A program made the position numbers and the translations under genes. From Chloroflexota bacterium (GTDB lineage Bacteria > Chloroflexota > Dehalococcoidia > SM23-28-2 > RBG-16-64-32), in the NCBI GenBank assembly GCA_005880075.1, contig VBJT01000124.1, forward strand, positions 1-7,879: a DNA stretch of 7,879 nt, written 5' to 3'. Of this stretch, positions 1 to 6,345 are shown piece by piece. Position 1 is the stretch's first letter, and each line of letters starts with the position of its first letter. Below the pieces are notes generated by a model, which saw nothing but the letters and a program-made list of their open reading frames with translations, ran no database searches and was not told where the DNA came from.

Positions 1-367
1 ACTCGTCGGCGTAAATCGGGACCTGCACACGGACGGCGAGGGCGATGGCATCGCTAGGGCGGGAGTCTATCTCCATGACGCGGCCGTCGATCTGGAGCAT
101 GATGCGGGCGAAGAAGGTGTCATTCGAGAGATCGTTGACGATGACGTAGTCGACGCTGGCGCCGAGCGAGTCGATGATGGAGCGAATGAGGTCGTGGGTG
201 AGCGGGCGGGCGACGGCGACCTCCTGGAGGCGCACTGCGATGGCGTCCGCTTCTGCCGGGCCGATCCAAATGGGGAGGTAGCGGTCGGACTCTTTCTCCT
301 TCAAGATGACCACGCGCTGATAGTTCATCAGGCTCACGCGTATACTTTCGATGGTCAACTCGACCAC
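1..367 (-). CDS. Bifunctional nuclease family (DUF151/BFN) protein, C-terminus cut by window edge
   Basis: The 122 visible codons match the N-terminal BFN/DUF151 domain, a small fold described as having DNase and RNase activity and also found in housekeeping contexts of unclear role. Family hallmarks read in order: a VVELTIESIRVS opening strand, LPIWIGPAEADAIA (residues 31-44), RPLTHDL (54-60), then DSRPSDAIALAVR followed by PIYADE (101-122). Full members are usually 150-190 residues, so perhaps 30-70 residues lie outside the window. I chose the GTG at 365-367 because GGGAGG (375-380) sits 7 nt upstream on the minus strand, and TTGACC, a few codons in, is too far from it. It is 215 bp from the MFS gene upstream and has its own promoter, so it is probably a separate unit. 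Family assignment is firm; the substrate in vivo is not known from sequence. Confidence 0.9.
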   Translation of the reverse strand, partial: MVELTIESIRVSLMNYQRVVILKEKESDRYLPIWIGPAEADAIAVRLQEVAVARPLTHDLIRSIIDSLGASVDYVIVNDLSNDTFFARIMLQIDGRVMEIDSRPSDAIALAVRVQVPIYADE

Positions 368-397
368 ACGGCCACCTCCCAGTGTCGATGCACTTTA

Positions 398-427
398 ACT
401 CTAGACCGCCGCGCAGAGGGGTGTCAA
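398..427 (-). promoter_or_regulatory. Sigma-70-like promoter for the BFN gene
   Basis: On the minus strand a perfect -35 TTGACA (422-427) is followed after 18 bp by TAGAGT (398-403), which matches 4 of 6 bases of the -10 consensus. Transcription would start near 391, giving a leader of about 25 nt that contains the GGGAGG ribosome site at 375-380. Spacing to the gene is right, but the -10 is imperfect, so this is a prediction. Confidence 0.5.
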
Positions 428-480
428 ACGGAATCCGGACGGGCGGGAGGGTGTGCGCACGTACGAAATGAGCTTCGAAG

Positions 481-543
481 GAGCAAGGAGCAAGGGACCA
501 GGAGGTAGGAGCCAGGAGCCGGACCAGAGAGCACAGGAAGGCG
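481..543 (+). repeat. Degenerate heptamer array A
   Basis: A 7-bp periodicity runs through the gap between the MFS and BFN genes. Reading in register from 481 the units are GAGCAAG, GAGCAAG, GGACCAG, GAGGTAG, GAGCCAG, GAGCCGG (481-522), then more decayed units ACCAGAG, AGCACAG, GAAGGCG to 543. The rest of this gap (428-480 and 544-582) shows no gene and no clear terminator. Units of the same type recur in the other gaps of this window. Confidence 0.75.
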
Positions 544-582
544 CGGTAAATAGGGGACGCCTGGATGCGCCGGCGACTCGTG

Positions 583-2031
583 CTAGAGCTTTCCAGTCCC
601 GCTGTCGGGGCCCGGCTTCGCTTCAGTGAAGCCGCCGCGGGCTCCCACTTCCTGATGGTCGCGAGGCGGGCGGGGCGGAGGCCTCTGCGGCGCTTCTTGC
701 TCCTCGCGTTCGGTCACTTTTGCGCTGAGGAAGGCCACGCCGGCCACTACGGCAGCAATCATGATAAGCACGGCTGGCACCTTCACGAGGTCAGTGGCGG
801 CACCGATGACGAGCAGTGGCAGCAAGGAGATGAAATTGGCGGAGACGACCTGGGTGGCGAAGATGCGGCCCCTCATTTCAGGTGGCGCACGCTCGTGGAG
901 GACGGTCTGAGCGGGTGCGTTGAGCAAGGCATAGCAAAATCCCATTGGGCCCGCGATAAGCATGGTCAACCCCTGGAGCAGGGAGAAGCGGAGCTGGCGC
1001 GCAAGCCAATCGGTACCCGGCGCCTGTTCGGTCAGTTGAGCGAGCGGCTCGACCAGGGCGAGCAGCACCAAGCAGACGGCGATACCAGCAAGACCGATGA
1101 CGACGACGCGGTTCTTCCCCATCTTCGTGAACCAGGGCAGAAAGCGCAGCCCGACGAGCGCCCCGATGCCCGTCGGCGCGAAGACGAAGGCGGCGCTCTC
1201 CGGAGGCACGCCGATGACGTCTTGCATATAGCGCGGGATGAGGATTGAAAAGAGAAGTACCAGCGTACTGCTGATGATGAGCTGGACCAACGCCAGAACG
1301 GAGTAACGGTCCGAGAAGAGCATCTGCCAGCTTTCGCGGAAGTCTGTCGGTAGCCCGCCAAAGATCGGGCCCTGCGGAAGCCTGGGTGTGGGCTCCTCCT
1401 GGACCGTGTGCAAGCGAGAGGCCAGCGCCGCGGATGAAAGGAACATCAGCGCCGCGATGATGAACATGCCGTCTGCGCCGAGCGTCTTGATGATGGCGGG
1501 AGCGAGGAAGACGATGCCCACCAGCTGGGCGGCCGTAAGCGTGAAGTTGTAGAGGCTGTTTGCCGGCACCAGGCGATCGCGAGAGACGAGCGTCGGGATG
1601 AGTGAGATGACGGCCGGATTGAAGAACAGTCCGGCGGTAGCGTGGCCTATCGTGATGAGATAGATCGTCCACACTTCACCGTGAAAGAGGAGGAAGAGGA
1701 TGCATCCCAGCGCACGGACAAGGCTGGTAAGGACGAGGACCGTCTCCTTCCTGGTGCGGTCTAGAACAACCCCGACGATGAAACCCATGGGAATCGACGG
1801 AAGAATAAAGCAAAGCACCAGGATACTCGTGGTGAGGGAGTTGCCGGTGATCTTGAATACGACTACGAGCAGCGTAAAGAGAAGGGCGTTCTGTGCAGTA
1901 AGGGCGAGCCCGTGCGACAACCATAGGCTTGCGAAGCGCGGGTCCCTGAGCAGCGCCCGCGAGCGCATAACCTCTCGGACGTTCGGCTCGAACCGAGCGG
2001 GCTGATCGTGCGCGTCTTCGCGGAGGGACAT
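583..2031 (-). CDS. MFS transporter, DHA3/EntS-like exporter
   Basis: This is a 482-residue integral membrane protein of the major facilitator superfamily, most like the proton-driven exporters of the DHA3 (MFS_3, EntS-type) group. About twelve hydrophobic segments are visible, six on each side of a hydrophilic loop (roughly 208-240). Family marks are the loop 2-3 motif GVVLDRTRKE (87-96), DRLVPANSL (152-160), and the loop after TM10 with TVLHERAPPEMRGRIFA (376-392). The C-terminal ~44 residues are a charged, proline-rich cytoplasmic tail (PQRPPPRPPRD). The start is the ATG at 2029-2031: it forms TAATG with the stop of the DUF951 gene and has GAGGA 6 nt upstream (2038-2042). The frame is open 45 codons further upstream, but that stretch is the shadow of the DUF951 gene. 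The transported substrate cannot be read from sequence; drug or small-metabolite export is the family norm. Confidence 0.88.
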   Translation of the reverse strand: MSLREDAHDQPARFEPNVREVMRSRALLRDPRFASLWLSHGLALTAQNALLFTLLVVVFKITGNSLTTSILVLCFILPSIPMGFIVGVVLDRTRKETVLVLTSLVRALGCILFLLFHGEVWTIYLITIGHATAGLFFNPAVISLIPTLVSRDRLVPANSLYNFTLTAAQLVGIVFLAPAIIKTLGADGMFIIAALMFLSSAALASRLHTVQEEPTPRLPQGPIFGGLPTDFRESWQMLFSDRYSVLALVQLIISSTLVLLFSILIPRYMQDVIGVPPESAAFVFAPTGIGALVGLRFLPWFTKMGKNRVVVIGLAGIAVCLVLLALVEPLAQLTEQAPGTDWLARQLRFSLLQGLTMLIAGPMGFCYALLNAPAQTVLHERAPPEMRGRIFATQVVSANFISLLPLLVIGAATDLVKVPAVLIMIAAVVAGVAFLSAKVTEREEQEAPQRPPPRPPRDHQEVGARGGFTEAKPGPDSGTGKL

Positions 2032-2228
2032 TAAGCGTCCTCTTCCGGCCCACGAGAGAGGAAGGTCTTCACACGCTTCTCGAAGACGCTGCGTTCGAGC
2101 AGGATGCGCCGGGAGCAGGTGCGGCAGCGAATGCCGATATCGGCGCCGAGGCGAACAACCTGCCATTCGAAGCTGCCACAGGGGTGCTGCTTTCTAAGGC
2201 GGACGACGTCGCCCAGGCGTATCTCCAT
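2031..2228 (-). CDS. DUF951 family small protein
   Basis: This 65-residue protein is of the DUF951 family, small bacterial proteins of unknown function. The family pattern is complete: [13 protein letters not shown], then [16 protein letters not shown], a CRTC pair of cysteines, and RSVFEKRVK near the C-terminus. The HPCG and CxxC cysteines could bind a metal, which is inference. I start at ATG 2226-2228, with GGTGA 9 nt upstream; a GTG two codons earlier (2232-2234) is also possible but leaves only 3 nt after the same GGTGA. The stop overlaps the MFS start by one base (TAATG), so the two are probably translationally coupled. It lies 9 nt after the pyrF stop, making a pyrF-DUF951-MFS operon likely. 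Confidence 0.85.
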   Translation of the reverse strand: MEIRLGDVVRLRKQHPCGSFEWQVVRLGADIGIRCRTCSRRILLERSVFEKRVKTFLSRGPEEDA

Positions 2229-2237
2229 TATCACGAG

Positions 2238-3047
2238 TCACCGCCGAGCCAGCGCCGCCTCACGCATCACGTTGATGCGATTGCGTAGTCTCTGAGCGGC
2301 CTTGCGCGCCGATTTCGCATAGCCGTCGTCTTTCGACGTGTAGAGGACAGCGCGCGAGGCGTTCAGGAGGAAGCCTCCCCCAGCGGTGTTCAAGGCTGCC
2401 TGCACAGCCGCCTCGAGGTCGCCCTCCTGCGCACCTACGCCAGGCACGAGGAGCCACATGTCAGGGCAGATGTCACGGACGCGTTCGATCTGCTCCGGCC
2501 ATGTCGCCCCGGCAACGACACCGACGTTGCCTCCAGTATTCCATTCCCGCGCTCGTTCAGCTATCGCCTCATATACGAATGGGCCACTTTCCAGCTTCAT
2601 GTCCTGGAGGTCGGCGGCACCCGGGTTTGAGCTGCGGCACCAGACAAGGACGCCGCGCTCGGCGTAGTCGATGAAGGGCTGCACCGCGTCGCGGCCACCG
2701 TAAGCGTTTACTGTCACAGCGTCGAACTTGTAAACGTCGAAGAGTGCCCGAGCGTAAAAACGGGCGGTGTTGCCGATGTCTCCGCGCTTGGCGTCGGCGA
2801 TGATGGGGATATGCCTGGGTATGGAGCGCAGCGACTCGAGCATCGTCTGCATCCCGCCCATTCCGAGGGCCTCGAAGAAGGCGAGGTTTGGCTTATAGGC
2901 GCAGACGAGGTCGCTGGTGGCGTCGACGATCTCTTGCAGGAAAGAGGGGATGTGTGGATGCGCCATCAGCTCCGGGTCGGGATCCAGACCGATGCAGAGG
3001 AAACTGTTGTTGATCTCCGCAGCTGCCTGGAGCTTCTCGGAGAACAT
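2238..3047 (-). CDS. pyrF: Orotidine 5'-phosphate decarboxylase (class 2)
   Basis: OMP decarboxylase turns OMP into UMP, the last step of de novo pyrimidine synthesis, in the cytoplasm. The 269-residue length and motifs fit the longer PyrF type 2 subfamily. Visible residues are LDPDP (21-25), the lysine of YKPNLAFFE (K52), the catalytic D-K-D set in ADAKRGDIG (D85, K87, D90), the phosphate loop VPGVGAQEGD (201-210), and the arginine of NASRAVLY (R232) that contacts the phosphate. All catalytic residues are present. The ATG at 3045-3047 gives the normal distance of about 20 residues before LDPDP, but no good Shine-Dalgarno precedes it. It is the first gene of the likely minus-strand operon with the DUF951 and MFS genes. 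No other pyrimidine genes are in the window. Confidence 0.95.
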   Translation of the reverse strand: MFSEKLQAAAEINNSFLCIGLDPDPELMAHPHIPSFLQEIVDATSDLVCAYKPNLAFFEALGMGGMQTMLESLRSIPRHIPIIADAKRGDIGNTARFYARALFDVYKFDAVTVNAYGGRDAVQPFIDYAERGVLVWCRSSNPGAADLQDMKLESGPFVYEAIAERAREWNTGGNVGVVAGATWPEQIERVRDICPDMWLLVPGVGAQEGDLEAAVQAALNTAGGGFLLNASRAVLYTSKDDGYAKSARKAAQRLRNRINVMREAALARR

Positions 3048-3098
3048 TGGAAGTTACGCCGCCGATCGTATCTCGCCCGCCGGCCGGGAGTGTTCGCG

Positions 3099-3140
3099 GG
3101 GCAAGGAGTGGTGAGCAAGGAACTAGGAGCTGGGAACTAG
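3099..3140 (+). repeat. Degenerate heptamer array B
   Basis: Six 7-bp units lie between the divergent pyrF and comB genes: GGGCAAG, GAGTGGT, GAGCAAG, GAACTAG, GAGCTGG, GAACTAG. The third is identical to the first two units of the array at 481. The array falls in the 5' leader or promoter zone of pyrF, depending on where transcription starts. Confidence 0.7.
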
Positions 3141-3149
3141 GGGCACTTT

Positions 3150-3165
3150 TCTAATTCGGGTTATA
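3150..3165. promoter_or_regulatory. Candidate divergent -10 elements for comB (+) and pyrF (-)
   Basis: On the plus strand TCTAAT (3150-3155) matches 5 of 6 bases of a -10 box and would start transcription about 17 nt before the comB ATG, a short leader without a ribosome site. On the minus strand TATAAC (3160-3165) also matches 5 of 6 and would give pyrF a leader of about 105 nt through the heptamer array. Neither has a convincing -35 hexamer. A closer alternative for pyrF is TACGAT (3065-3070, minus strand). Confidence 0.25.
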
Positions 3166-3178
3166 TGCCTTCGTCCTG

Positions 3179-3922
3179 ATGCGGATTGATGTGGCACTGC
3201 TGCCGGTCCAGGAGTTCGAGAACTCTCGTTCGGTCTGTATTGTGGTCGATGTATTGCGGGCGTCGTCCAGCGTCATCACGCTGCTGGAGCACGGCGCCCG
3301 GCCCGTCATTGCCGCCGGAAGCATCGAAGAAGCGAGATCACTCCACAAACGGCTGCCGGGCTATCTGCTTTGCGGGGAAAGAGGTGGTCTGCCCCCGCCG
3401 GGCTTCGACTACGGGAATTCGCCGGCCGAATTCTCGACACTGCAGCTTGAAGGCCGGGGCGCGATCTTAGCGACTTCGAATGGCACGCGACTGCTCGCCC
3501 AGCTGGCCGACGCGCCCACGGTGCTCGTCGGCTGTTTGCTTAATCGAACGGCCGTAGCGATGTCCGCGGTGGGAATGGCTCGCAACCGGGGACTGGACAT
3601 ATCCGTGCTCTGCTCGGCTGCGTTCAGCGGGTCGACGTTCGTTCTCGAGGATGCGCTCGGCGCCGGCGCAATCATCGAAGCGGCGCTTTCGGTCGACTCG
3701 CTAGAAGCATCGGATGCCGCCCGTTTCGCGCGGGACGCATTCCTGACCGCCCGCGCTGACCTGCCGGGCGCTGTCGCTTCTTCGTACCATGCCGGTGAGC
3801 TGATAGAAGCCGGCTTCGGGGATGACGTCGCTTATTGCGCGGAGCTGGCAATATCGCAAATCGTACCGGTCCTCGAACGCGGTGAAGACGGCGCACTCGT
3901 GCTGCTGCCGCGCGGCCTTTGA
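3179..3922 (+). CDS. comB: 2-phosphosulfolactate phosphatase family protein (ComB-like)
   Basis: ComB is the magnesium-dependent phosphatase that turns 2-phosphosulfolactate into sulfolactate, the second step of coenzyme M synthesis in methanogens. Bacterial homologues are common in lineages without methanogenesis, where their role is unsettled. The 247-residue product has the family blocks in order: IVVDVLRASSSV (21-32), LCGERGGLPPPGFDYGNSP (64-82), ATSNGT (98-103), and a C-terminal SYHAGELIEAGFGDDVAYC (202-220). Length is normal and no block is missing. The ATG at 3179 places VDVLRAS at the usual distance; no Shine-Dalgarno is seen, so the message may be nearly leaderless. No ComA, ComC or other coenzyme M gene lies nearby, so the family call is firm but the physiological role is not. 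Confidence 0.9.
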   Translation: MRIDVALLPVQEFENSRSVCIVVDVLRASSSVITLLEHGARPVIAAGSIEEARSLHKRLPGYLLCGERGGLPPPGFDYGNSPAEFSTLQLEGRGAILATSNGTRLLAQLADAPTVLVGCLLNRTAVAMSAVGMARNRGLDISVLCSAAFSGSTFVLEDALGAGAIIEAALSVDSLEASDAARFARDAFLTARADLPGAVASSYHAGELIEAGFGDDVAYCAELAISQIVPVLERGEDGALVLLPRGL

Positions 3923-3931
3923 CGCGCTGAG

Positions 3932-3966
3932 GAGCGGGCGCAATGGAGTCAGCAGCCAGGATTGCG
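3932..3966 (+). repeat. Short heptamer array C
   Basis: Between comB and etfB the same 7-bp register can be read as GAGCGGG, CGCAATG, GAGTCAG, CAGCCAG, GATTGCG. Only the third and fourth units are close to the pattern seen elsewhere, so this is a weak, decayed copy. It lies immediately before and partly over the putative -35 of the etfB promoter. Confidence 0.45.
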
Positions 3967-3989
3967 GCAAAATTAGCGGCTGCTATACT
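3962..3989 (+). promoter_or_regulatory. Extended -10 promoter upstream of etfB
   Basis: TGC followed directly by TATACT (3984-3989) is an extended -10 element: 5 of 6 bases match TATAAT and the upstream TGn is present. The -35 candidate TTGCGG (3962-3967, spacer 16) is poor, as is typical of extended -10 promoters. Transcription would start near 3996, giving etfBA a leader of about 100 nt up to the GTG at 4097. No clear hairpin or riboswitch is apparent in that leader. Confidence 0.5.
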
Positions 3990-4083
3990 ACTGCGCGTGA
4001 CGAAACAAGAGCCGGAGGAGCAGGCAACGGGGACCTAAGAGACCAGCCCCACCGCTCCAGCTTACTCATTGTTTTTCCTGACC

Positions 4084-4099
4084 AAGGAGATCGCTCGTG
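4084..4099 (+). promoter_or_regulatory. Strong ribosome binding site and GTG of the original etfB start
   Basis: AAGGAG (4084-4089) followed by 7 nt and GTG (4097-4099) is the best translation start signal in the region. The codons after it, GTG CTC GCA GTT, read VLAV, which fits the first residues of an ETF beta chain. The frame then goes wrong: it leaves the etfB frame and stops at TGA 4175-4177 after 26 codons. The site therefore marks where etfB should begin and indicates that the gene is disrupted just after it. Confidence 0.65.
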
Positions 4100-4838
4100 C
4101 TCGCAGTTTCGAGTAGACGAGGCCGCGAAGAAGGTGCTGCCTGCTCCGGGCATTCAGCCGGTACCGAGCCAGTTTGACACCATCGGGGTCGAGGCGGCAC
4201 TGCGGATCAAGGACAAGCAGCCGGATACGGTGATTACCGTTCTGAGCCTCGGGCCGGACTCATTCCGGGACACGATCAAGCACTGCCTAGCGATGGGCGC
4301 CGACGAGGGTGTGCACATCAACGACCCCGCTGTGAACGGCGCGGACCACTGGGCGACGGCCGAGGTGCTGGCCGCCGCGATCAAGAAACTCGAGCCGTTC
4401 GACCTGATCATCGCTGGACGCCAGGCGGTCGACTGGGACATGGGAATCGTAGGCTCGACGATCGCCGAGATACTCGGCATTCCAGTGGTCACGATCGCGA
4501 AGGATATCCAGCACAACGACGGCAGGGTTACGGTGGAGCGGGTTCTCCTGGACGGATTCGAGACGGTCGAAGCGCCCACGCCGGCCGTCGTGACCGTGAG
4601 CAACGAGCTGGGCGAGCCCCGGTACCCGCAGCTGCGGCAGATCATGATGGCGGCGAAGAAGGAAGTGAAGCCGTGGACGCTGGGCGATATCGGGATATCC
4701 GCTCCTGAGAAGCGGATAACGCTGGAAGCGCTGTTTGTGCCCGAGACTAAAGTCGAGACGGAGTTCATTGAAGGCGACACGCCGCAGGAGAAGGGCGAGA
4801 AGCTGGCGACGCGGCTGCGTGAGGCGAAGCTCATCTAG
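4097..4838 (+). pseudogene. etfB: Electron transfer flavoprotein beta subunit, 5' end frameshifted (possible deletion)
   Basis: EtfB pairs with EtfA; the dimer carries FAD and AMP and takes electrons from acyl-CoA and similar dehydrogenases. From SQFRVDEAAKKV (about 4101) to the stop the frame is a convincing EtfB of 244 residues after the junction: a GADEGVHI segment, the AMP-site region GRQAVDWDMGIVG (4416-4454), VERVLLDGFETVE, and NELGEPRYP (4602-4628). Missing is the first conserved strand and its KQ-x-x-D-P segment, expected between an M-x-x-V start and SQFRVD. The good GTG start (4097) is in another frame. The EtfB frame itself stays open upstream into the end of comB, but offers no ATG, GTG or TTG between 3882 and 4134, and the upstream residues do not look like EtfB. 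Either the gene is inactivated, or about 44-47 bp were lost in assembly. EtfA follows 44 nt downstream. The identity is near certain; the functional state is open. Confidence 0.85.
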
Positions 4839-4880
4839 GTGTCAGGCGTTAGGTGATAGGTATTAGCGGCCAGGAGTAAT
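4839..4880 (+). repeat. Heptamer array D between etfB and etfA
   Basis: Immediately after the etfB stop, 7-bp units run without a break: GTGTCAG, GCGTTAG, GTGATAG, GTATTAG, CGGCCAG, GAGTAAT. The first five all end in AG. The array fills essentially the entire gap, and the etfA ribosome site AGGAG (4872-4876) is made from its last two units. Confidence 0.7.
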
Positions 4881-4882
4881 GG

Positions 4883-5863
4883 ATGGCAAGCGGGACTCTT
4901 GTAATCGGCGAATCGACTGAAGACGGGAAGTTGAACCCCGTAGTGCCGGAGCTGATCGGGATCGGCAGCCGATTAGGCGGGCCGGTGACCGTGGCGCTGC
5001 TCGGATCAGGTGTGGAGGGGGTGGCGCAGGAGGCGGGGGCGTTCGGTGCGAGCAAAGTCTTCGTCATCGATGATGCGATTCTGAAGGACTATCAGGGAGA
5101 CTCATACGTCCCGATCGCGGAGCGGATTGCAAAGGAAGTCAACCCTGCTGTCATCCTGATGGGACAGACGATGATGGGCCGGGACCTCGCGCCCCGTCTG
5201 GCGCAGCGACTGGGAACGGCGGTGGCGATGGACTGCGTGAATTTCGAGATGCAGGGCGACAAGCTGATCGCGGAGCGGCCCTGCTACGGAGGAAGCGCCC
5301 GAGCGCGGTACACGATCAACGGCATGCCGCAGATCGCAACAGTCAGGGCGAAGGCGCAGGAGCCGGCAGAACGCGACGATTCGCGGGAAGCCGAGGTCGT
5401 GAAGCAGCCGGCGGGTGTCGGCGAAGGAGATGTGCGAACGCGAATCGTGGAGCGGCGGAAGGAGAAGGCGGAGGGCGTGCGGCTGGAAGACGCCAAGGTG
5501 GTGGTGAGCGGGGGCCGCGGGCTCGGCGGGCCAGAAGGGTTCAAGCCTCTGGAAGAGATGGCCGATGTACTCGGCGGAGCTGTGGGCGCGAGCCGGGCGG
5601 TGTGCGACCTTGGGTGGTATCCGGTAGCTAATCAGGTAGGGCTGACCGGGAAGGTGGTCACGCCGGACCTGTACATCGCGGTCGGTATTTCGGGGGCGAG
5701 CCAGCACATGGCGGGTATCTCCTCGGTCAAGAACATCGTAGCGATCAATAAGGACCCGGACGCGAGTATCTTCAAGTCCTCGCGATGGGCCGTGGTGGGA
5801 GACTGGAAAGAGATCGTTTCGGGGTTCACCGAGAAGGTCCGGCAGCTAAAGGCGTCGGGCTAG
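4883..5863 (+). CDS. etfA: Electron transfer flavoprotein alpha subunit
   Basis: EtfA forms the FAD-carrying half of the ETF heterodimer that shuttles electrons from acyl-CoA and related dehydrogenases to ETF:quinone oxidoreductase or another acceptor. The 326-residue product is full length. The N-terminal domain (about 1-190) has [18 protein letters not shown] (93-110) and [13 protein letters not shown] (131-143). The C-terminal FAD domain is textbook: [13 protein letters not shown] (208-220), QVGLTGKVV (251-259), [12 protein letters not shown] (268-279), and [11 protein letters not shown] (287-297). ATG 4883 is chosen because AGGAG lies 6 nt upstream; an ATG at 4879 is in another frame and soon stops. 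It follows etfB in the normal beta-alpha order, so the two should be cotranscribed. No ETF-QO, FixX or acyl-CoA dehydrogenase gene is in view. Confidence 0.96.
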   Translation: MASGTLVIGESTEDGKLNPVVPELIGIGSRLGGPVTVALLGSGVEGVAQEAGAFGASKVFVIDDAILKDYQGDSYVPIAERIAKEVNPAVILMGQTMMGRDLAPRLAQRLGTAVAMDCVNFEMQGDKLIAERPCYGGSARARYTINGMPQIATVRAKAQEPAERDDSREAEVVKQPAGVGEGDVRTRIVERRKEKAEGVRLEDAKVVVSGGRGLGGPEGFKPLEEMADVLGGAVGASRAVCDLGWYPVANQVGLTGKVVTPDLYIAVGISGASQHMAGISSVKNIVAINKDPDASIFKSSRWAVVGDWKEIVSGFTEKVRQLKASG

Positions 5864-5864
5864 G

Positions 5865-5899
5865 GCTTTAGCGGTCACTCGTCAGCAGTCAGCTATCAG
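5865..5899 (+). repeat. Heptamer array E across the etfA-GNAT gap
   Basis: Five 7-bp units follow the etfA stop directly: GCTTTAG, CGGTCAC, TCGTCAG, CAGTCAG, CTATCAG. The last three share TCAG at their ends. The array runs into the position where the acetyltransferase reading frame should start. Confidence 0.65.
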
Positions 5900-6338
5900 C
5901 GTTCGCCCGGCGACGCCGGACGACGAGCTGGCGGCGCTGGCACTAATCGAGGAGCTGTTCGAGTCGCCGGGTGTTCGCGCACCCGGGTACACGCCGGAGC
6001 GCGGGCGAGCCGGGTTCAAGTACGCAGTACACGATCGCGATGCAGACGTTTTGTTGGCGGTTGAGGGCGAGCGGGTGATCGGGCTAGCTTCGGTGTATGC
6101 AGATATTCTTTCGATTCGATACGGACCTCGCTGCTGGCTCCAGGACCTGGTGGTGACGGCAAGCCATCGCGGCCGAGGGATCGGCGCTCAGCTGCTGGAG
6201 TCCGCTTCTGACTGGGCCCGTGAGCGGGGATGTACGCATCTGGAGCTGAGTTCAGGCGCCGGTCGAGCGAATGCTCACCGGTTCTACCTGGCGCAGGGGA
6301 TGAGCCAGTCGTTTAACTTCAGTAAGCAGGTCGAGTGA
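5895..6338 (+). CDS. GNAT family N-acetyltransferase, start codon unresolved
   Basis: This is an acetyl-CoA-dependent N-acetyltransferase of the GNAT superfamily; the acceptor is unknown. Counted from ATC 5895 the product has 147 residues, the usual size. It opens with ISVRPATPDDE (the typical first strand), then FKYAVHDRDADVLLAVEGERVIGLASV (strands 2-3, about 41-67), motif A with the pyrophosphate loop HRGRGIG (91-97), and motif B with NAHRFYLAQGM (126-136). The C-terminus QSFNFSKQV is normal. The oddity is the start: the frame is open from 5850, yet has no ATG, GTG or TTG until TTG 6051, which would remove the first third of the fold. An ATC stands where ATG is expected, without a Shine-Dalgarno. 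The gene may be damaged, use a rare start, or carry a sequence error. It sits 7 nt before coaE. Confidence 0.7.
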   Translation: MSVRPATPDDELAALALIEELFESPGVRAPGYTPERGRAGFKYAVHDRDADVLLAVEGERVIGLASVYADILSIRYGPRCWLQDLVVTASHRGRGIGAQLLESASDWARERGCTHLELSSGAGRANAHRFYLAQGMSQSFNFSKQVE

Positions 6339-6345
6339 ACGGCCT

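Noticed and set aside
481..543. CRISPR-like repeats
   Set aside because: Units are 7 bp, degenerate and without spacers; no cas genes are present.
368..582. Possible intrinsic terminator after the MFS gene
   Set aside because: No GC-rich hairpin followed by a U-run was found on either strand here or in the other gaps; termination may be Rho-dependent.
565..1248. Long plus-strand reading frame opposite the MFS gene
   Set aside because: It is complementary to a well-supported transporter and has shadow-like composition with no known motif.
3414..3432. GAATTC-GCCGGCC-GAATTC, a near palindrome
   Set aside because: It lies within the conserved GNSPAEF codons of comB; coding constraint explains it, and there is no sign of a binding site.
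3822..4103. Upstream extension of the etfB frame to an ATG at 3822 (338-residue product)
   Set aside because: Most of the extension lies over the end of comB and the promoter and has no EtfB character. The stretch LLIVFPDQGD faintly recalls an EtfB start, but it has no start codon beside it and lies across the strong ribosome site, so I treat it as chance.
4154..4834. Long minus-strand reading frame opposite etfB (226 codons)
   Set aside because: It is a serine/arginine-rich shadow of a GC-rich gene, with no recognisable domain.
5102..5707. Minus-strand reading frame of about 200 codons opposite etfA
   Set aside because: It lies wholly over a canonical etfA and has no recognisable motif.
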